From: Hemicordylus capensis
Lineage: Eukaryota > Chordata > Lepidosauria > Squamata > Cordylidae
Length of the DNA: 64,000 nt
Reading direction: 5' to 3'
Assembly: GCF_027244095.1 (NCBI RefSeq)
Contig: NC_069671.1
Coordinates: 3,472,001 to 3,536,000, forward strand
Below are positions 54,134-63,395 of this stretch, in pieces. Within the stretch, counting starts at the first letter, position 1, and each line of letters starts with the position of its first letter. The position numbers and the translations under genes are program-made. The notes beneath the pieces are model-generated. The model was not told the origin of the DNA. It ran no database searches and saw only the letters and a list, made by a program, of their open reading frames with translations.

Positions 54134-57100
54134 AAATATTTATTCTCTGCCCCTCCAGTACTCTACTGCTTGGGGTGCCTCATGGCGTTAATCAAATAGA
54201 TACTATGTGAAATAAAAGATTAATAGAGTTAAACAAGTTAAAAGGCCATGCTGAAGCCACATTGAAAATGTGGTTTTCAATGGCTGCCTAATTGGCGGTG
54301 CTTCATCCTGGGAAGGAGGCCTCCGTTGGCCTCACCCTGCCCTCACTTTCCTCCCACAGGGCGGCGTGATCGGAGTGATCATCAACTGGAACTGTAACCT
54401 AGACCTGCCAGACTCCGACTGCAACCCTCGGTATTCCTTCCGGAGGCTGGACCCCAAGTGGGCTCAGGCCTCCTCTGGCTACAATTACAGGTATCGATGT
54501 TGCCTGCCTGCCTGCCTGTAGGGGAGAATTTGAGTCAGCCCCTTATTAGGGATGTATACAGAACCAGTGCGGGGTGCCTCAAAGGCAGGGGGCATCTCTT
54601 GAAGGGCAGGGGAGGGTGTTTTGCCAAAGACCACCCTGGTTTGAGCATTCTTCAGCCTGTTCCGGGCCTTTCCCCCTTCTCTGTGGCCATTTTGGAGGCT
54701 GCTGCACATGCGCAATGGGCCCTTGCGTGGTCATGACCCAGGCCATGCAGAGGCCTATTGTGCATGTGTGGCAGCCTCCAAAACGGCCACCGTTAGCGGG
54801 AAAGGCCCAGAACGGGCTGCAGAACACACAAACAGGGCAGTTTTTGGCAAAACAGAGGTTGGCAGAGGGAGGGGGGAACCTCTGAAGACACCCCCCGTGG
54901 CCTCGTTGAAGCCCCCCCCAGGAAATAAGTAGTAAATTTTTTTAAAAAAAAAACATTCACAACCCCCCTCGAACCGAACCGAACCAGGAGGGGGGATTCG
55001 AGGGAGGGGCAAAACCAAACTGGCCTGGTCCGGTTTGGGTCTGGTCCGGACTCCAACCGGGCCAGCTGGTTTTGTGCACACCCCTAGCACCAGCTTGAAA
55101 GGCTTTGAGTGGGGCTTAGACGAATTCACGGAGAACAGGCTTATCAATGATGCCTCTAGGCAGGGCTGCAGAAATCCACTCATTCCAAATCCCGAATCGA
55201 GAAGGGGAAAGAAGAGGTGAGGGGCAACTGGAAATTGGGCTGCTTGCCCTGAGGGCTGAAGATGGCCCTCTGAAAGCAGAGCCTCCCTCCCAAGGAGGAG
55301 AGCTGGTTTTGCGGTCGCAAGCCTGACTTGTCCCCTTAGCTAAGCAGGGTCTGCCCTGGTTTGCATTTGAGTGGGAGACTACATGTGAGCACTGCCAGAT
55401 ATTCCCCTTAAGGGATGAAGCCACTCTGGGAAGAGCAGAAGGTTCCCAGTTCCCTCCCTGGCAGCATCTCCAAGATAGGGCTCAGAGAGATTTCTGCCTG
55501 CAACCTTGGAGAAGCCGCTGCCAGTCTGTGTAGACAATACTGAGCTAGACAGACCAAGGGTCTGACTCAGTAGACGGCAGCTTCCTGTGTTCCTAAGGCC
55601 TGAACCCTGCCAGCCCTAAGGCTGGTGCCAGTGACAGCATGTCCCCTGCTTTGGGCTGCAGGTTTGCCAAGTACTACAAGTGCAAGGGGAAGAGCACACG
55701 GACCTTGTTCAAGGCCTATGGGATCCGCATTGACGTGATCGTGCATGGCCAGGTGAGTGCACCGCTACATCTCCAGGCTGACTGCACCGAAGTGGATTCT
55801 GTGTCGCAAAGGTAACATTTGCCGTAGCCCCTAAGCCAGGGGTTCCTCACCTTGGCTTTCAACTGTTGTTGCTCCCATCAACCCATTGTGGCTGGGATCA
55901 TGGGAATTGTAGTCCAACACCACCTGCCTGAAGGGCGAAGGGTATGCCACTTTCCCGCCCCCATGGTGGGATAGATGTTCCCTGCTAACTGAGCAGAGGC
56001 ACCTTTTCAAAGTGGAGATTCTCTGGTATTTAGCAGGGGAAGCGCAACTGGTTCTCTCCATCCCCAGCACAGCATCCCTCCAGTGGCTGCTGGTGGTGTC
56101 GATCTTATGTTTCTTTTTTAGACTGAGAGCCCTTTGGGGACAGGGAGCCATTTAATTAATTAATTAAATCTCTGTGTAAACCGCTTTGGGAACTTTTGTT
56201 GAAATGTGGTATATAAGTATTTGTAAGTCACAGTAGAAGTTTACAAATGGAAGCAAAGCTTTTTTTAAACAATCGCCACTGAAGAAGACTGATTCATAGT
56301 CAAAAGACAGCTGGCAGACATTACAAGATCAATTGGCTCCCCTTCTGGGTTTATTACAGATATGACAAATATTTATATACCGCTTTACAACAAAAATTCC
56401 CAAAGCAGAGGGTGTGTGTGTATGTATAAAGAAATATAAATATGAGCTGGTCCCCTGTCCCCAAACGGCTCACAGTATAAAAAAGAAACATAAGATAGGC
56501 ACCAGCAACACCCACAGTGCTGGGGACGGATAGGGCCAGTTGCTCTCCTCCTGCTAAATACAAGAGAATCACCACTTTGGAAAGCTGTCTCTTTGCTCAC
56601 TTTGCAGGGGCTTCCATTTAACCTTCCATTTGGATACTTTGTTGGCAACTGTGTGGCGCTATTTATCCACGCTTCTCCCACAAGTTTATAGTATGATCCC
56701 CCAGATAGGAACAATGGAATATTTCCTTGGACTCATTTCTTTCAGCCAGGTATGCAGTGGGCATGTTTCGGAGAGTTTACAGCTCTTTTATGAATCTAGT
56801 CATGTTATAGGTGGACACCGTGATGGACTACAGTGCCCCTCATCCCCAGCTCTTGCTCATTGTGGCTGGGGATGATGGGAGTTGTAGTCCAACCCCACCA
56901 CTGTGGCTTCGAGGCTGACGGGTCCTGTCCCTTTTCTGCAGGCTGGGAAATTCAGCCTCATCCCCACCATCATCAACTTGGCGACTGCCCTGACTTCGGT
57001 GGGAGTGGTGAGTATCTCAGCCCCGACTTTGCTTTGTGGCCAGAAAGGGCTGTTCCTGCCAGGTGCTGAGCACACCTTTCTCCCACCCCCTCGCCAGGGT

Positions 57101-58278
57101 TCCTTCCTCTGTGACTGGATCTTACTGACCTTCATGAACAAGAACGAGGTGTACAGCACCCGGAAGTTTGACCAGGTAGGGGATCCATCCACGCTAGGGG
57201 GTGCTTGGGCTGGAGAATCCAAATGCCACCCCCCCTCCCCCTATGGGGCATTCTCTGCTGGGACGGAAATGAACAGGGACTCTGCCCAAGCGACTTTCAA
57301 TGATCCTGCCACTCGGTGGTTTTCTGTGAGGAACCCTTTTCACGTGGTTTCCTTGACACTAGACACAATAATAAAATTAAGATTTATTATTATTATTTAA
57401 TAAATACTACTACTACTTCTACTACTCCTACTACTAATATTTTTTTCATTATTGATATACCACTGTCTCTGTCCTGTGTCTACAAATATCGAAAAACCAA
57501 AGCGACCCCATTTAGATGTGCAGTATAAGGCATTCAATGTCCCCCCCCCGCCATTGAATTTCTATACCGCCTAATATAGAAATCTCTAGGCGGTGTACAG
57601 ATTAAAACCTAATGTAAAATATTAATTTTATATTAATAATATTATTAAAATAATATTTAAAATAATATTATTTTTAATATATTAAAATATTAATATAAAG
57701 TTCCTAAAACAGATAAAAATCACAGTAGATAAACACACACACGAACGACATACATGCCATGATGGAAGCACCGTTGCTCAGTGGAAGAGCCCCTGCTTTT
57801 TTATTCATAAGGTCCCAGGTTCAATCCCTGGCAGCATCTCTGGACAGGGCTGGGAAAGACCCTTATTTGGAGTTCTGGAGAGCTGCCAGTCAGAGCAGGC
57901 AGGCAAAACGGACTTTGACATCCCACTCTCTTTGCCTTGATTCCACCCATCCCCTTTCTGGGTTGGTTCCACTGTTCCATGTAACAATGATTCCCAGATG
58001 CTGTTGATTACAACTCCCATCATCCCCAGCTGCAACAGTCTTTGGCTGGGGGGGATGATGGGAATTGTAGTCAACACTTGCTGGGAATCCCTGTTACAGG
58101 GAACACTGGTTGGGACCTTTATCAATCAGCCCTTGGTCACTCATGTTTCGTCTTTCCTCCCATTTCTGGCCAGATGTCCAAGCGTCCAGAGGGGACGCCA
58201 GTGACGGAATTCAGCACCAATGACTCAGGCACGCAGGCCTCCTCACCGGAAGATTCCAAAGTCCCCGTCCGCCTCTGA
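41627..58278 (+). CDS. P2RX2: P2X purinoceptor 2 (12 exons)
   Basis: P2X2 is a trimeric ATP-gated cation channel of the plasma membrane. Exons: 41627-41754, 45190-45325, 46541-46612, 47089-47164, 47745-47838, 49949-50029, 50870-51008, 54360-54490, 55662-55752, 56942-57007, 57098-57175, 58174-58278. All borders are AG/GT and phases match, giving 398 aa. Seen: N-terminal TPK (15-17), TM1 near 30-52, ATP-site lysines K66/K68 in TKVKG and K303 in FKAYG, ten ectodomain cysteines in the family pattern, TM2 ([22 protein letters not shown]), and the trafficking motif YxxxK (YSTRK). P2X2 rather than other P2X is shown by [10 protein letters not shown]-type exon 2, [16 protein letters not shown] and the close match along the ectodomain. 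Odd: NYR (284-286) in place of the usual NFR, an additional Cys293, and a short tail (human P2X2 has 471 aa). Confidence 0.97.
41828..42152 (+). mobile_element. 5S-headed SINE
   Basis: GGAGAGCTGGTCTTGTGGTAGC head, GCTAAGCAGGCTCTCCCCTGGTTTGC 5S-like region, common body, ACTCAGTATGTGGCAGCTTCC tail. In P2RX2 intron 1, after a (GT)n(GA)n run (41760-41798). Confidence 0.85.
42274..42525 (-). mobile_element. Sauria SINE, minus strand
   Basis: AATGTGCCATTGAGTTGGGGTGGACTC (BovB-like tail end), TAGGATACAGGAGGGCAAT, GTATGAGATGACGCCTTTCAGCATC, CCCATAGTCTGGGAAACA, then the tRNA-like head GGGGATTTGAACAGGCAGCC..TTATTTCTCTGCTGC. Confidence 0.85.
42962..43440 (+). mobile_element. 5S-headed SINE followed by a decayed tRNA-headed SINE
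   Basis: 42962-43262 is a full 5S-type copy ending TAAGGCAGCTTCCTGTGTTCC. 43266-43440 looks like an older tRNA-type copy (GAGCCATAGCACAGAGG .. AGAGTTGCTGCCAGTCAGAGCAG). Confidence 0.7.
43830..44045. repeat. 25-bp minisatellite, about 8 copies
   Basis: Unit TTCGGATAGAACCGGTTCGG plus CCCAG. Two variants, CAGTTCGG/CGGTTCGG and CGCTTTGG, mostly alternate in the right half, so a 50-bp higher-order unit is forming. Each unit contains the palindrome AACCGGTT. In P2RX2 intron 1; 44046-44720 is unassigned. Confidence 0.85.
44727..45177 (+). mobile_element. 5S-headed SINE interrupted by an L2 tail
   Basis: 5S-like GCTAAGCAGGGTCCACCCTGGTTTGC at 44768; the L2 tail 44867-45026 (TCTATACCATCCTTCCAAAAATGGCTC, A-run, CCCTGTCCCC) splits it; the SINE body resumes at TTCCAAGTTCCCTCCCTGGCAGC and ends CAGTATATGGCAGTTTCC, 12 bp before P2RX2 exon 2. 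Confidence 0.8.
45681..45776. repeat. (TTTC)n microsatellite
   Basis: About 24 tetranucleotide units, then C+T-rich DNA to 45980. In P2RX2 intron 2. Confidence 0.95.
46000..46145 (+). mobile_element. Tail of the tRNA-derived SINE with (ATC)/(TCC) end
   Basis: TCTCAGCCTAACCTACCTCACAGGGTTGTTGTGAAG..AGCTCCTCGGAGGAAGAGTGGGATATAAATGTAAATCATCATC, matching the tails at 9632 and 32743. Confidence 0.7.
46842..46977. mobile_element. hAT palindromic MITE
   Basis: CAGCGTACCCTGTAAGAGGG and CCCTCTTACAGGGTACACTG are inverted ends of the family at 23416. In P2RX2 intron 3. Confidence 0.75.
47211..47515 (+). mobile_element. 5S-headed SINE
   Basis: GGAGACCTGGTCTTGTGGTAGC, CCCCTTAGCTAAGCAGGGTCCTCCC, common body, ACTCAGTATAAGGCAGCTCCC. 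In P2RX2 intron 4. Confidence 0.85.
48099..48933 (-). mobile_element. Helitron (non-autonomous) with a large internal palindrome
   Basis: On the minus strand it starts TCCTCTCTAATAAAACCC after A and ends ATACTAG before T, with the 3' hairpin GCCCGTTATCATAACGGGC. Inside, 48222-48365 and about 48465-48607 are inverted copies (GCTGCCGCGGCCGACGCCACCGAC; CCGGCCCGTGTCAGTCGGGC). A GCGCATGCCCAGAACAG-type end matches 29794's interior. In P2RX2 intron 5. Confidence 0.82.
49040..49285. mobile_element. hAT-type GAATC-rich fragment with L2 tail inside
   Basis: It ends GATTCGAGGTCGAATCAAATTGCACATCCCT, the TAGGGATGTGC family terminus; GAAGGGCGGTATAGAAATCTAATAAATAAATAAA at 49145 is an L2 tail. 49290-49948 is otherwise unassigned. 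Confidence 0.6.
50060..50482 (+). mobile_element. CR1 3' end with nested hAT MITE
   Basis: TTAGACAAATTCATGGAGGACAGG to CTTGCCTGTGGGCTT, then the hAT at 50221-50382 (CAGGGGCATTGCTAGG / TAGCTTCACCCCTG; flanks GGCTTGTC and GGCTTCTC), then CR1 resumes to GTTCTCATGTTCTTATG. In P2RX2 intron 6. Confidence 0.85.
51110..51250. mobile_element. hAT MITE hairpin
   Basis: GTTGTTGGACTACAACTGTCATCATCCCC and its complement, with outer GGTTCTCAGACTTG / GGATGAGAACC. In P2RX2 intron 7. Confidence 0.65.
51300..51960 (+). mobile_element. L2 3' end with nested Sauria SINE (minus)
   Basis: L2 ORF2 end [36 protein letters not shown], split by a Sauria SINE at 51505-51752 (GTCGTCAGTGTCGACTCCTGGCG to CGGGGATTCGAACCGGCAGCC..TTTCCCTGCTGCGCC); AAAAGGGCTGTTAAG and AAAAGGGCTCTTAAAAG mark the break. 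The L2 resumes to GGGGCGATATAGAAATATGCTAAATAAA. Confidence 0.82.
52149..52285. mobile_element. hAT palindromic MITE
   Basis: CAGGCCTGCTCAACTT and AAGTTGAGCAGCCCTG; flanks GCTTAGAG and GTTTAGAG. Same family as 26757. 52290-52985 is unassigned. Confidence 0.82.
52986..53697. repeat. Long (CCT/CTT)n pyrimidine tract
   Basis: An (ATT)n run to about 53045 leads into ~650 bp of almost pure CCTCCT, CTTCCT and CTATTC words, so one strand is nearly all pyrimidine. In P2RX2 intron 7. Confidence 0.95.
53700..54175. repeat. L2-like remnant, two (TA)n runs, LINE tail
   Basis: (TA)n at 53962-54010 with (TTTA)n to 54042; GCTGGTCTATGACTGTAATAAAGGTTGATGATGATGAT (54043-54080) is a LINE tail; second (TA)n at 54084-54131. 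Confidence 0.7.
54547..55086. mobile_element. hAT foldback element, TAGGGATGTGC family
   Basis: TAGGGATGTATACAGAACC to GGTTTTGTGCACACCCCTA. The interior has GGCCATTTTGGAGGC..GCATGTG and its inverted partner, with GTGGTCATGACCCAGGCC at the centre. In P2RX2 intron 8. Confidence 0.72.
55287..55596 (+). mobile_element. 5S-headed SINE
   Basis: GGAGAGCTGGTTTTGCGGTCGC, CTTAGCTAAGCAGGGTCTGCCCTGG, common body, ACTCAGTAGACGGCAGCTTCC. 65 bp upstream of P2RX2 exon 9. Confidence 0.85.
55845..56585. mobile_element. hAT hairpin fragment and two L2 tails in P2RX2 intron 9
   Basis: 55845-55960 is a MITE hairpin fragment. 56000-56220 is an L2 tail in plus orientation (GGGACAGGGAGCC..AACCGCTTTGGGAAC). 56362-56580 is the minus form (TATATACCGCTTTACAACAAAAATTCCC). 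A further hairpin is at 56820-56895. Confidence 0.6.
57370..58110. mobile_element. L2 tail, tRNA-headed SINE and hAT MITE in P2RX2 intron 11
   Basis: 57550-57735 is a minus L2 tail (TTTCTATACCGCC..CTAGGCGGTGTACAG). 57765-57905 is a tRNA-headed SINE (TTGCTCAGTGGAAGAGCCCC, B box GGTTCAATCCC). 57970-58108 is a hAT palindrome with flanks GTTGGTTC and GTTGGGAC. Confidence 0.7.
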
Positions 58279-58339
58279 GGTTCCACGCCAGCTCATGCAT
58301 CTGATGAAGTCACCTCTTCCCCGTGGAACTCCGCGCCAC

Positions 58340-58345
58340 AATAAA
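58340..58345 (+). promoter_or_regulatory. P2RX2 poly(A) signal
   Basis: AATAAA only 62 bp after the stop codon, implying a very short 3' UTR (58279 to about 58365). Confidence 0.65.
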
Positions 58346-58626
58346 AATAAGTTAGTCTTTAAGGCTGAGCAGAACTGTTTTCAAGTTCCCCACCAGGGTT
58401 CTCCATGGCTCTGGGCTCCATTTCTTCACGGTCTAAAGTGTCAGTTCTATAAGCGAGCCAGTGTGGTGTAGTGGTTAGGGTGTAGGGTTAGGACGGGCGA
58501 GAAGATGGAGAAGATTTATATACCGCTTTTTAAAAAAAGTGTGCCGGCACTGCGTAGGACAACTGGGGGAGTGTGCTGATAGCTGGGGGGGGGGGAGTGC
58601 CCTCAGTCCAGAAGTGGTGGTGAGGT

Positions 58627-58973
58627 GAGCAGAGATGTGCATGAAACAAATGTTTCAATTCGTTTTGAATTCAAATCAAATTCTAAAAATTTGTTTCAGA
58701 TTTGAATCAAATTCAAATCTGGTCCAAAAATTTGATGCAAATTCGAATTGAATTCAAAGAAACTCAACCCTGTTTTGGTGCCTTTTTACAAACCAATCAG
58801 GGGACCTGAATAGTTTTTCAAAGGTGCCAAACAGCTCTCAAATTGAATTCGAATCTAATTTTGAAAATTTGATTTGAATTCAAATCTAATTGCCCTTTCA
58901 AGGTGTGATTCGATTCAAATTCGAATCACTCGAATCGCCCAGATTCAATTCGAATCAAGTTGCACATCCCTAG
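58627..58973. mobile_element. hAT-type GAATTC-rich element
   Basis: GAGATGTGCATG start and TGCACATCCCTA end; interior of repeating TTTGAATTCAAATC words with partial inversion. Confidence 0.65.
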
Positions 58974-59968
58974 AGCAGAGAAGGAGCAGGGATGGACCCG
59001 CTCTCCTTTGTGTTAAAAATGCTGCAGAAGCCCTTGGTTTTAAGGGGATTGTACAGCGATTCGGAAGCCGAATCATGTTTCAAAAACATCCCTACCCAGG
59101 AACCTCTTTGGGTGACACAATGGGAGAAAGGAGAGATATAGATGTAATCAGAATAATCCCCCCCTTCAGAAAATGAGACTCCCTGTTGTGTCTTTGCTTG
59201 AGTGACTGACCCAGGTTCTTTTCAATCAGGCTCTACCAGGGACTAGTGATTTTATTGTTACTAGTCCCCAGCCACAGTGGCAAATAATCCAGGATGATGG
59301 GAGTTGTAGTCCAACGGATAAAGGCTGAAGTTGTGCAACTTTGCTTTAGAAACAACATTGCATGCTGAAAAGTGGAAGAAACAAGCACAACAGAAGAGAG
59401 GAGGAACGGAGGAATCATGAGCGATTCGGGAAGGATTGTATACGAAAGGGATCGTATACGAAAGGGAGCAGACTGTGATAAGGAGGAAATTTTGCTGTGT
59501 TCACTTGCTGCTCACATCTCCGTCAGATTGCTGCACACAGAGGAGAAAGAACGAGGACACATTTGCCCTGACTCTGTTAAGTGCCCACGGAGAGCGCGAA
59601 GTCCATTAGAAAAGCACACGGAGATAATTGAGTGAGCTCAGATCGCATCAGTAATCAAATTGCCGGGCTCTTTTGCTTCCAGAGAAAATCCCAGCGCACT
59701 ACCAGTTTCCTCTGACTTGCCAAGGGGAAGTCAGCTGTTGAAGCCTTTGGGGTCCATGCGCCCCCGCCCCCCCAGGAAACGACCATTCAGTGAAGGGGAG
59801 AAGTGGGATTTCTGCTCTATGGGGAGGGGGAGAGAACACTTAGCAAGGACACACTCCCCCCAAAAAAACTTGCGGGTCTTTGTGGAGGGGAGAGCGGGAG
59901 CATTATCTCAGAGGCAGGAAATGGAGTTGCAAGACGCCACTAGTAGCCGAGAGCATCGCCAGCAAGGG

Positions 59969-60280
59969 GGAGGAGAGCCAGTCTTGCAGTGTTGAGCAAG
60001 AATTCTTCCCTTTGCTAAGCAGGGTCTGCCTTGGTTTGCATTTGGATGGGAGACTACATGTGAGCACTGTAGGATATTCCCCTTAGTTGAAGGGGGGCAT
60101 GGCTCAGTGGAAGAGCATCTGCATGCTGGCATGTAGAAGGTCCCAGGTTCAATCCCTGGCAGCAACTCCTGCAGAGGCCTGCCTGTAACCTAGGAGAGCT
60201 GCTGCCAGTCAGTGTAGACAATCCTGAGCTAGATGGGCTAAAGGTCAGACTCAGTATAAGGCAGCTTCCCATGTTCCTAG
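59969..60280 (+). mobile_element. Composite SINE: complete 5S head, tRNA head and CR1-like tail
   Basis: 5S-like GCTAAGCAGGGTCTGCCTTGGTTTGCATTTGGATGGGAGACTAC (60016), then tRNA-like ATGGCTCAGTGGAAGAGCATC and B box GGTTCAATCCC (60101-60160), then the body and tail ACTCAGTATAAGGCAGCTTCC. The clearest two-headed copy in the window. Confidence 0.82.
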
Positions 60281-60331
60281 GCCCCTGGACCGACACCATG
60301 CACCTGATCATGTAGACACGCTAGGGGATGT

Positions 60332-60665
60332 ACTTAAATGAATGACAGGAAATGCCCTCTGAAATGCACCCCCCTCCTTCCAAATGGCTGTTGGCCATTC
60401 AGAAATGCCACGCATTCCGTGGCCATTTGGAAGGAACTGGGGCATGTCAGTGGACATTTCCTGTCATGCGTTTTAGGATGTCCTGAAAGTAGTCCACCCC
60501 AGGGCTTGCATGCTGACTGTCCCCAGTTCCCTCCCTGGCAGCGTCTCCAAGACAGAGCTGAGAGAGACTCCTGCCCGCAACCTCGGAGAAGCTGCTGCCC
60601 GTCAGAGTAGACAATACTGAGCGAGATGCAACAAGGGTCTGACTCCGTACGAGGCAGCTTCCTAC
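60332..60665. repeat. Palindrome, then SINE body/tail
   Basis: 60341-60475 is inverted (ATGACAGGAAATG / CATTTCCTGTCAT; CTTCCAAATGGC / GCCATTTGGAAG). 60503-60664 is the common SINE body and tail (GTCTGACTCCGTACGAGGCAGC). Confidence 0.65.
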
Positions 60666-60702
60666 ATCCCAATATTCCCTCTCCTACTCAGCTATTAAAA
60701 AG

Positions 60703-60960
60703 CCACCTAATGGCACAGTGGGGAAAGGACTTGACTTGCAAGCCAGAGGTTGCTGGTTCGAATCTCTGCTGGTATGTTTCATGTTTCCCAGACTACAGGA
60801 AACCCCTATATTGGGCAGCAGCGATATAGGAAGATGCTGAAAGGCATCATCGTCTCATACTGCACGGGAGGAGGCAATGGTCAACCCCTCCTGTATTCTA
60901 CCAATGACAACCACAGGGCTCTGTGGTCACCACGAGTCGACGGCACAACTTTAGCTTACC
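60703..60960 (+). mobile_element. Sauria SINE, plus strand, full length
   Basis: tRNA-like head GGCACAGTGGGGAAAGGACTTGAC with GGTTCGAATCTC, then CCCAGACTACAGG, GGAAGATGCTGAAAGGCATC, CACGGGAGGAGGCAATGG and the BovB-like end ACCACGAGTCGACGGCACAACTTTAGCTTACC. Confidence 0.9.
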
Positions 60961-60985
60961 TTACTCAGCTACTAATGGTATAGGG

Positions 60986-61121
60986 CAGGGGTGTCAAACT
61001 GTGGCCCTCCAGCTGTTGTTGGCCTACAACTCCCATCATCCCCAGTCACCGTGTCCAGTAGCCAGGGATGATGGGAGTTGTAGGCCAGCAACATCTGGAG
61101 GGCCTCAGTTTGACACCCATG
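60986..61121. mobile_element. hAT palindromic MITE with perfect TSD
   Basis: CAGGGGTGTCAAACTG and CAGTTTGACACCCATG; GTATAGGG on both sides (60978-60985 and 61122-61129). It looks young. Confidence 0.88.
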
Positions 61122-61779
61122 GTATAGGGGCTTTTCCTTCTCAAATGGCCATTTGTGGGTCCTGACTCACCAGTTGAAGACCAATGGTTTAGGCCCGGGG
61201 TTCCCAAGCTAGAGGGTCCAGCTATGGTTGGACTACAAATCCCATCACCCCCAGCCTCAATGGCCACTGGAGATGCACAAAGCAGAGAAAATGCTCCCGG
61301 TTGCCTGACTACTCGAGAGGAGAAGTTCCTCGGCATCTCCTGAGCACTTTGCCAGCAAGAGTGCAGATTACCTGCCGGGGTGGGTGGGTGGGGGAGAGCC
61401 TCTTTGCCAAGATGTTTTCACCTAGCACTTCTGACCAGCCTTCCCAGGGAGAAGAGAATCAAGCAGCCCAAAGACTGGGCATTAATTCGATCATGCCTCT
61501 TCCACAATCCAATTAGGTTCAAGTTACTCTGCCCTGGTGGGAAAGCTCCAGTTACCAGTCTGGGAGGAAAGGGGGCGAAAAGGCTGCTGGATTCGGTTTC
61601 CCAGGGATTTAAGCGAGTCAGTGGCGAGGAAAGAGCTCTGCCCCTTTCAAGCAGGCTGCTGTGCTTTCGGATTGGGGGGCCCGCGTGGGCCCAAGCATTA
61701 CTTGGGAGGAGGAGGGGAGAGGCTCCCAAGCGAAGGCGGGTGGAGAAGTGGCTAGGCCAGCCGTTCCCAAAATTAATTA

Positions 61780-62085
61780 ATAATAAAATAATAACATTGT
61801 GATATTGTTGTAAACCGCCCAGAGATGTAAGCTTGGGCAGTATAAAAATATGTTAAATAAATATGTTAGATAAATAAAAAAATAATATTAATACATATTA
61901 TTAATGATAATAAACTTTATTTGTTAGGTGCCCCATAACAAATTGTTCTCTAGGCAGCTCACAACATAGGATTAAAACATGCAATAAAAAACCCATAACA
62001 CATTAAATCATAAACAGACAAAAAGGGAGAAAACAAAAAACAAACACAAAGCAGGTTAAAAACTCATTTTAAAACTAAGTTCCCA
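61780..62085. mobile_element. L2 3' ends in both orientations
   Basis: TTGTAAACCGCCCAGAGATGTAAG..GGGCAGTATAAAAATATG (plus) and GCCCCATAACAAATTGTTCTCTAGGCAGCTCAC (minus). 61130-61780 is unassigned. Confidence 0.65.
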
Positions 62086-62137
62086 ACCTTGGGGTCCCAT
62101 ATGTTCTGGGACTACCATAATTCCCAGCTGTGACGCC

Positions 62138-62625
62138 TGGGAGACAAGCTGGTCTTGTGGGAGTGAACATGAGTGGTCCCCTTTGCTAAGCAGGGTCTGT
62201 CCTGGTTGGCATTTGGATGCGAGAGTGCTGTGGGATATTCCTCTTGGGGCAGGGCTGTATTGGTCACGGGCTTGGAATGATGGGGGTCACAGACCAAAAA
62301 TTGTGGAGTGTCCTCTCTCTTCCTGTTTCCCTGCAACTGGTATTTAGAGGCATCTTTCTTCTGAGGCTGGTGGCCGATAGCTCTCAGACTAGTAGCCATT
62401 AATCTGTGGAACTCTCTGCCATGGGATGTGGCAACAGCTGCCAGCTTGGATGGCTTTAAAAGGGGCCGAGACAAATTTGGGGAGGACAGTCTACGTTCCC
62501 CACCTCCAGCTCCATCTCTGGCTTGTGGGCTCCCCAGAGGCCTCTGGTGGGCCACTGTGGGGAACAGGAGACTGGACCAGATAGGCCTTGATCCTGATCC
62601 TGCAGGGCTGCTCTCATATAGGATC
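62138..62625 (+). mobile_element. 5S-SINE fragment and CR1 3' end
   Basis: 62138-62250 keeps the 5S-like GCTAAGCAGGGTCTGTCCTGG. 62395-62622 is CR1 (CTGTGGAACTCTCTGCCATGGGATG to CTGGACCAGATAGGCC). 62626-63065 is unassigned. Confidence 0.7.
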
Positions 62626-63065
62626 ATGACCCAGAAATCAGTCTGTGGGAGAGGCGGCATCAGGGAGTGGGCTTTGGTCTCCTTCCATTTTGCCCGGGTC
62701 TGCCCAGGAATCTCTGGAGTCCATTAGGAGCACTAATGCCTCACTCACTTATTTATGATCAGTGGAAACTGTTTTGTACTCTCCACTCCTCAGAGTAGGT
62801 CAGGGAAGCTGCCCCCACCCCTGAAATTGATGGGCTAATGGGCAACTGGAGAAAACATGCTTGACAGTTGTGGGGAGAGGAAGGGGGCTGGAAGGAGGCA
62901 AGGAAATGGCACTGTGAGGCCCTAAGTCGGGCATCCTGGCACCTATGGCTAGAGAACCATTTCAGACTAGCCCCTTTTTGGCGGGGGGGGAGTTGCTGTA
63001 TTCCTAGGCAAGTTCTACTGCATGGAAGCAATTTCATGGCTACACTGAGAAGCTAGCTTTCCTCA

Positions 63066-63395
63066 GGAACATAAGAAGCTGCCATATGCTGAGTCAGACC
63101 ATTGGTCCATCCAGCTCAGGATTGTCTACCCAGACTGGCAGCAGCTTCTCCGAGGTTGCAGGCAGGAATCTCTCTCTCAGCCCTCTCTTGGAGATGCTGC
63201 CAGGGAGGGAACTTGGAACCTTCTGCTCTTCCCAGAGCGGCTCCACCCCCTGAAGGGGAATAACTTCCAGTGCTCACAATTCCAGTCTCCCATTCATATG
63301 CAAGCAGGGCGGACCCTGCTTAGCTATGGCATTTGGCCATTGTGGCTGGGGATGATGGGAGCTGTAGTCTTAGCAGCAGCTGGGGACCCAAGGCT
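63066..63395 (-). mobile_element. 5S-headed SINE, minus strand, and MITE fragment
   Basis: AACATAAGAAGCTGCCATATGCTGAGTCAG to CCCTGCTTAGCTATGG, then half of an 'actacaactcccat' hairpin (GGGATGATGGGAGCTGTAGT). Confidence 0.78.

Noticed and set aside
41627-58278. P2RX4, P2RX5 or P2RX7, because P2RX4 and P2RX7 neighbour OASL in human
   Set aside because: Exon 2 ([23 protein letters not shown]) and exon 3 ([11 protein letters not shown]) match P2X2; there is no long P2X7 tail.
58475-58500. Telomeric repeat (GGTTAGGGTGTAGGGTTAGG)
   Set aside because: It is degenerate and overlaps a SINE-like head (GTGGTGTAGTGGTTAGGGT); the only clean telomeric run is at 33008.
60016-60160. Genuine 5S rRNA or tRNA genes
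   Set aside because: Matches are partial, diverged and part of SINEs with CR1-like tails repeated across the window.
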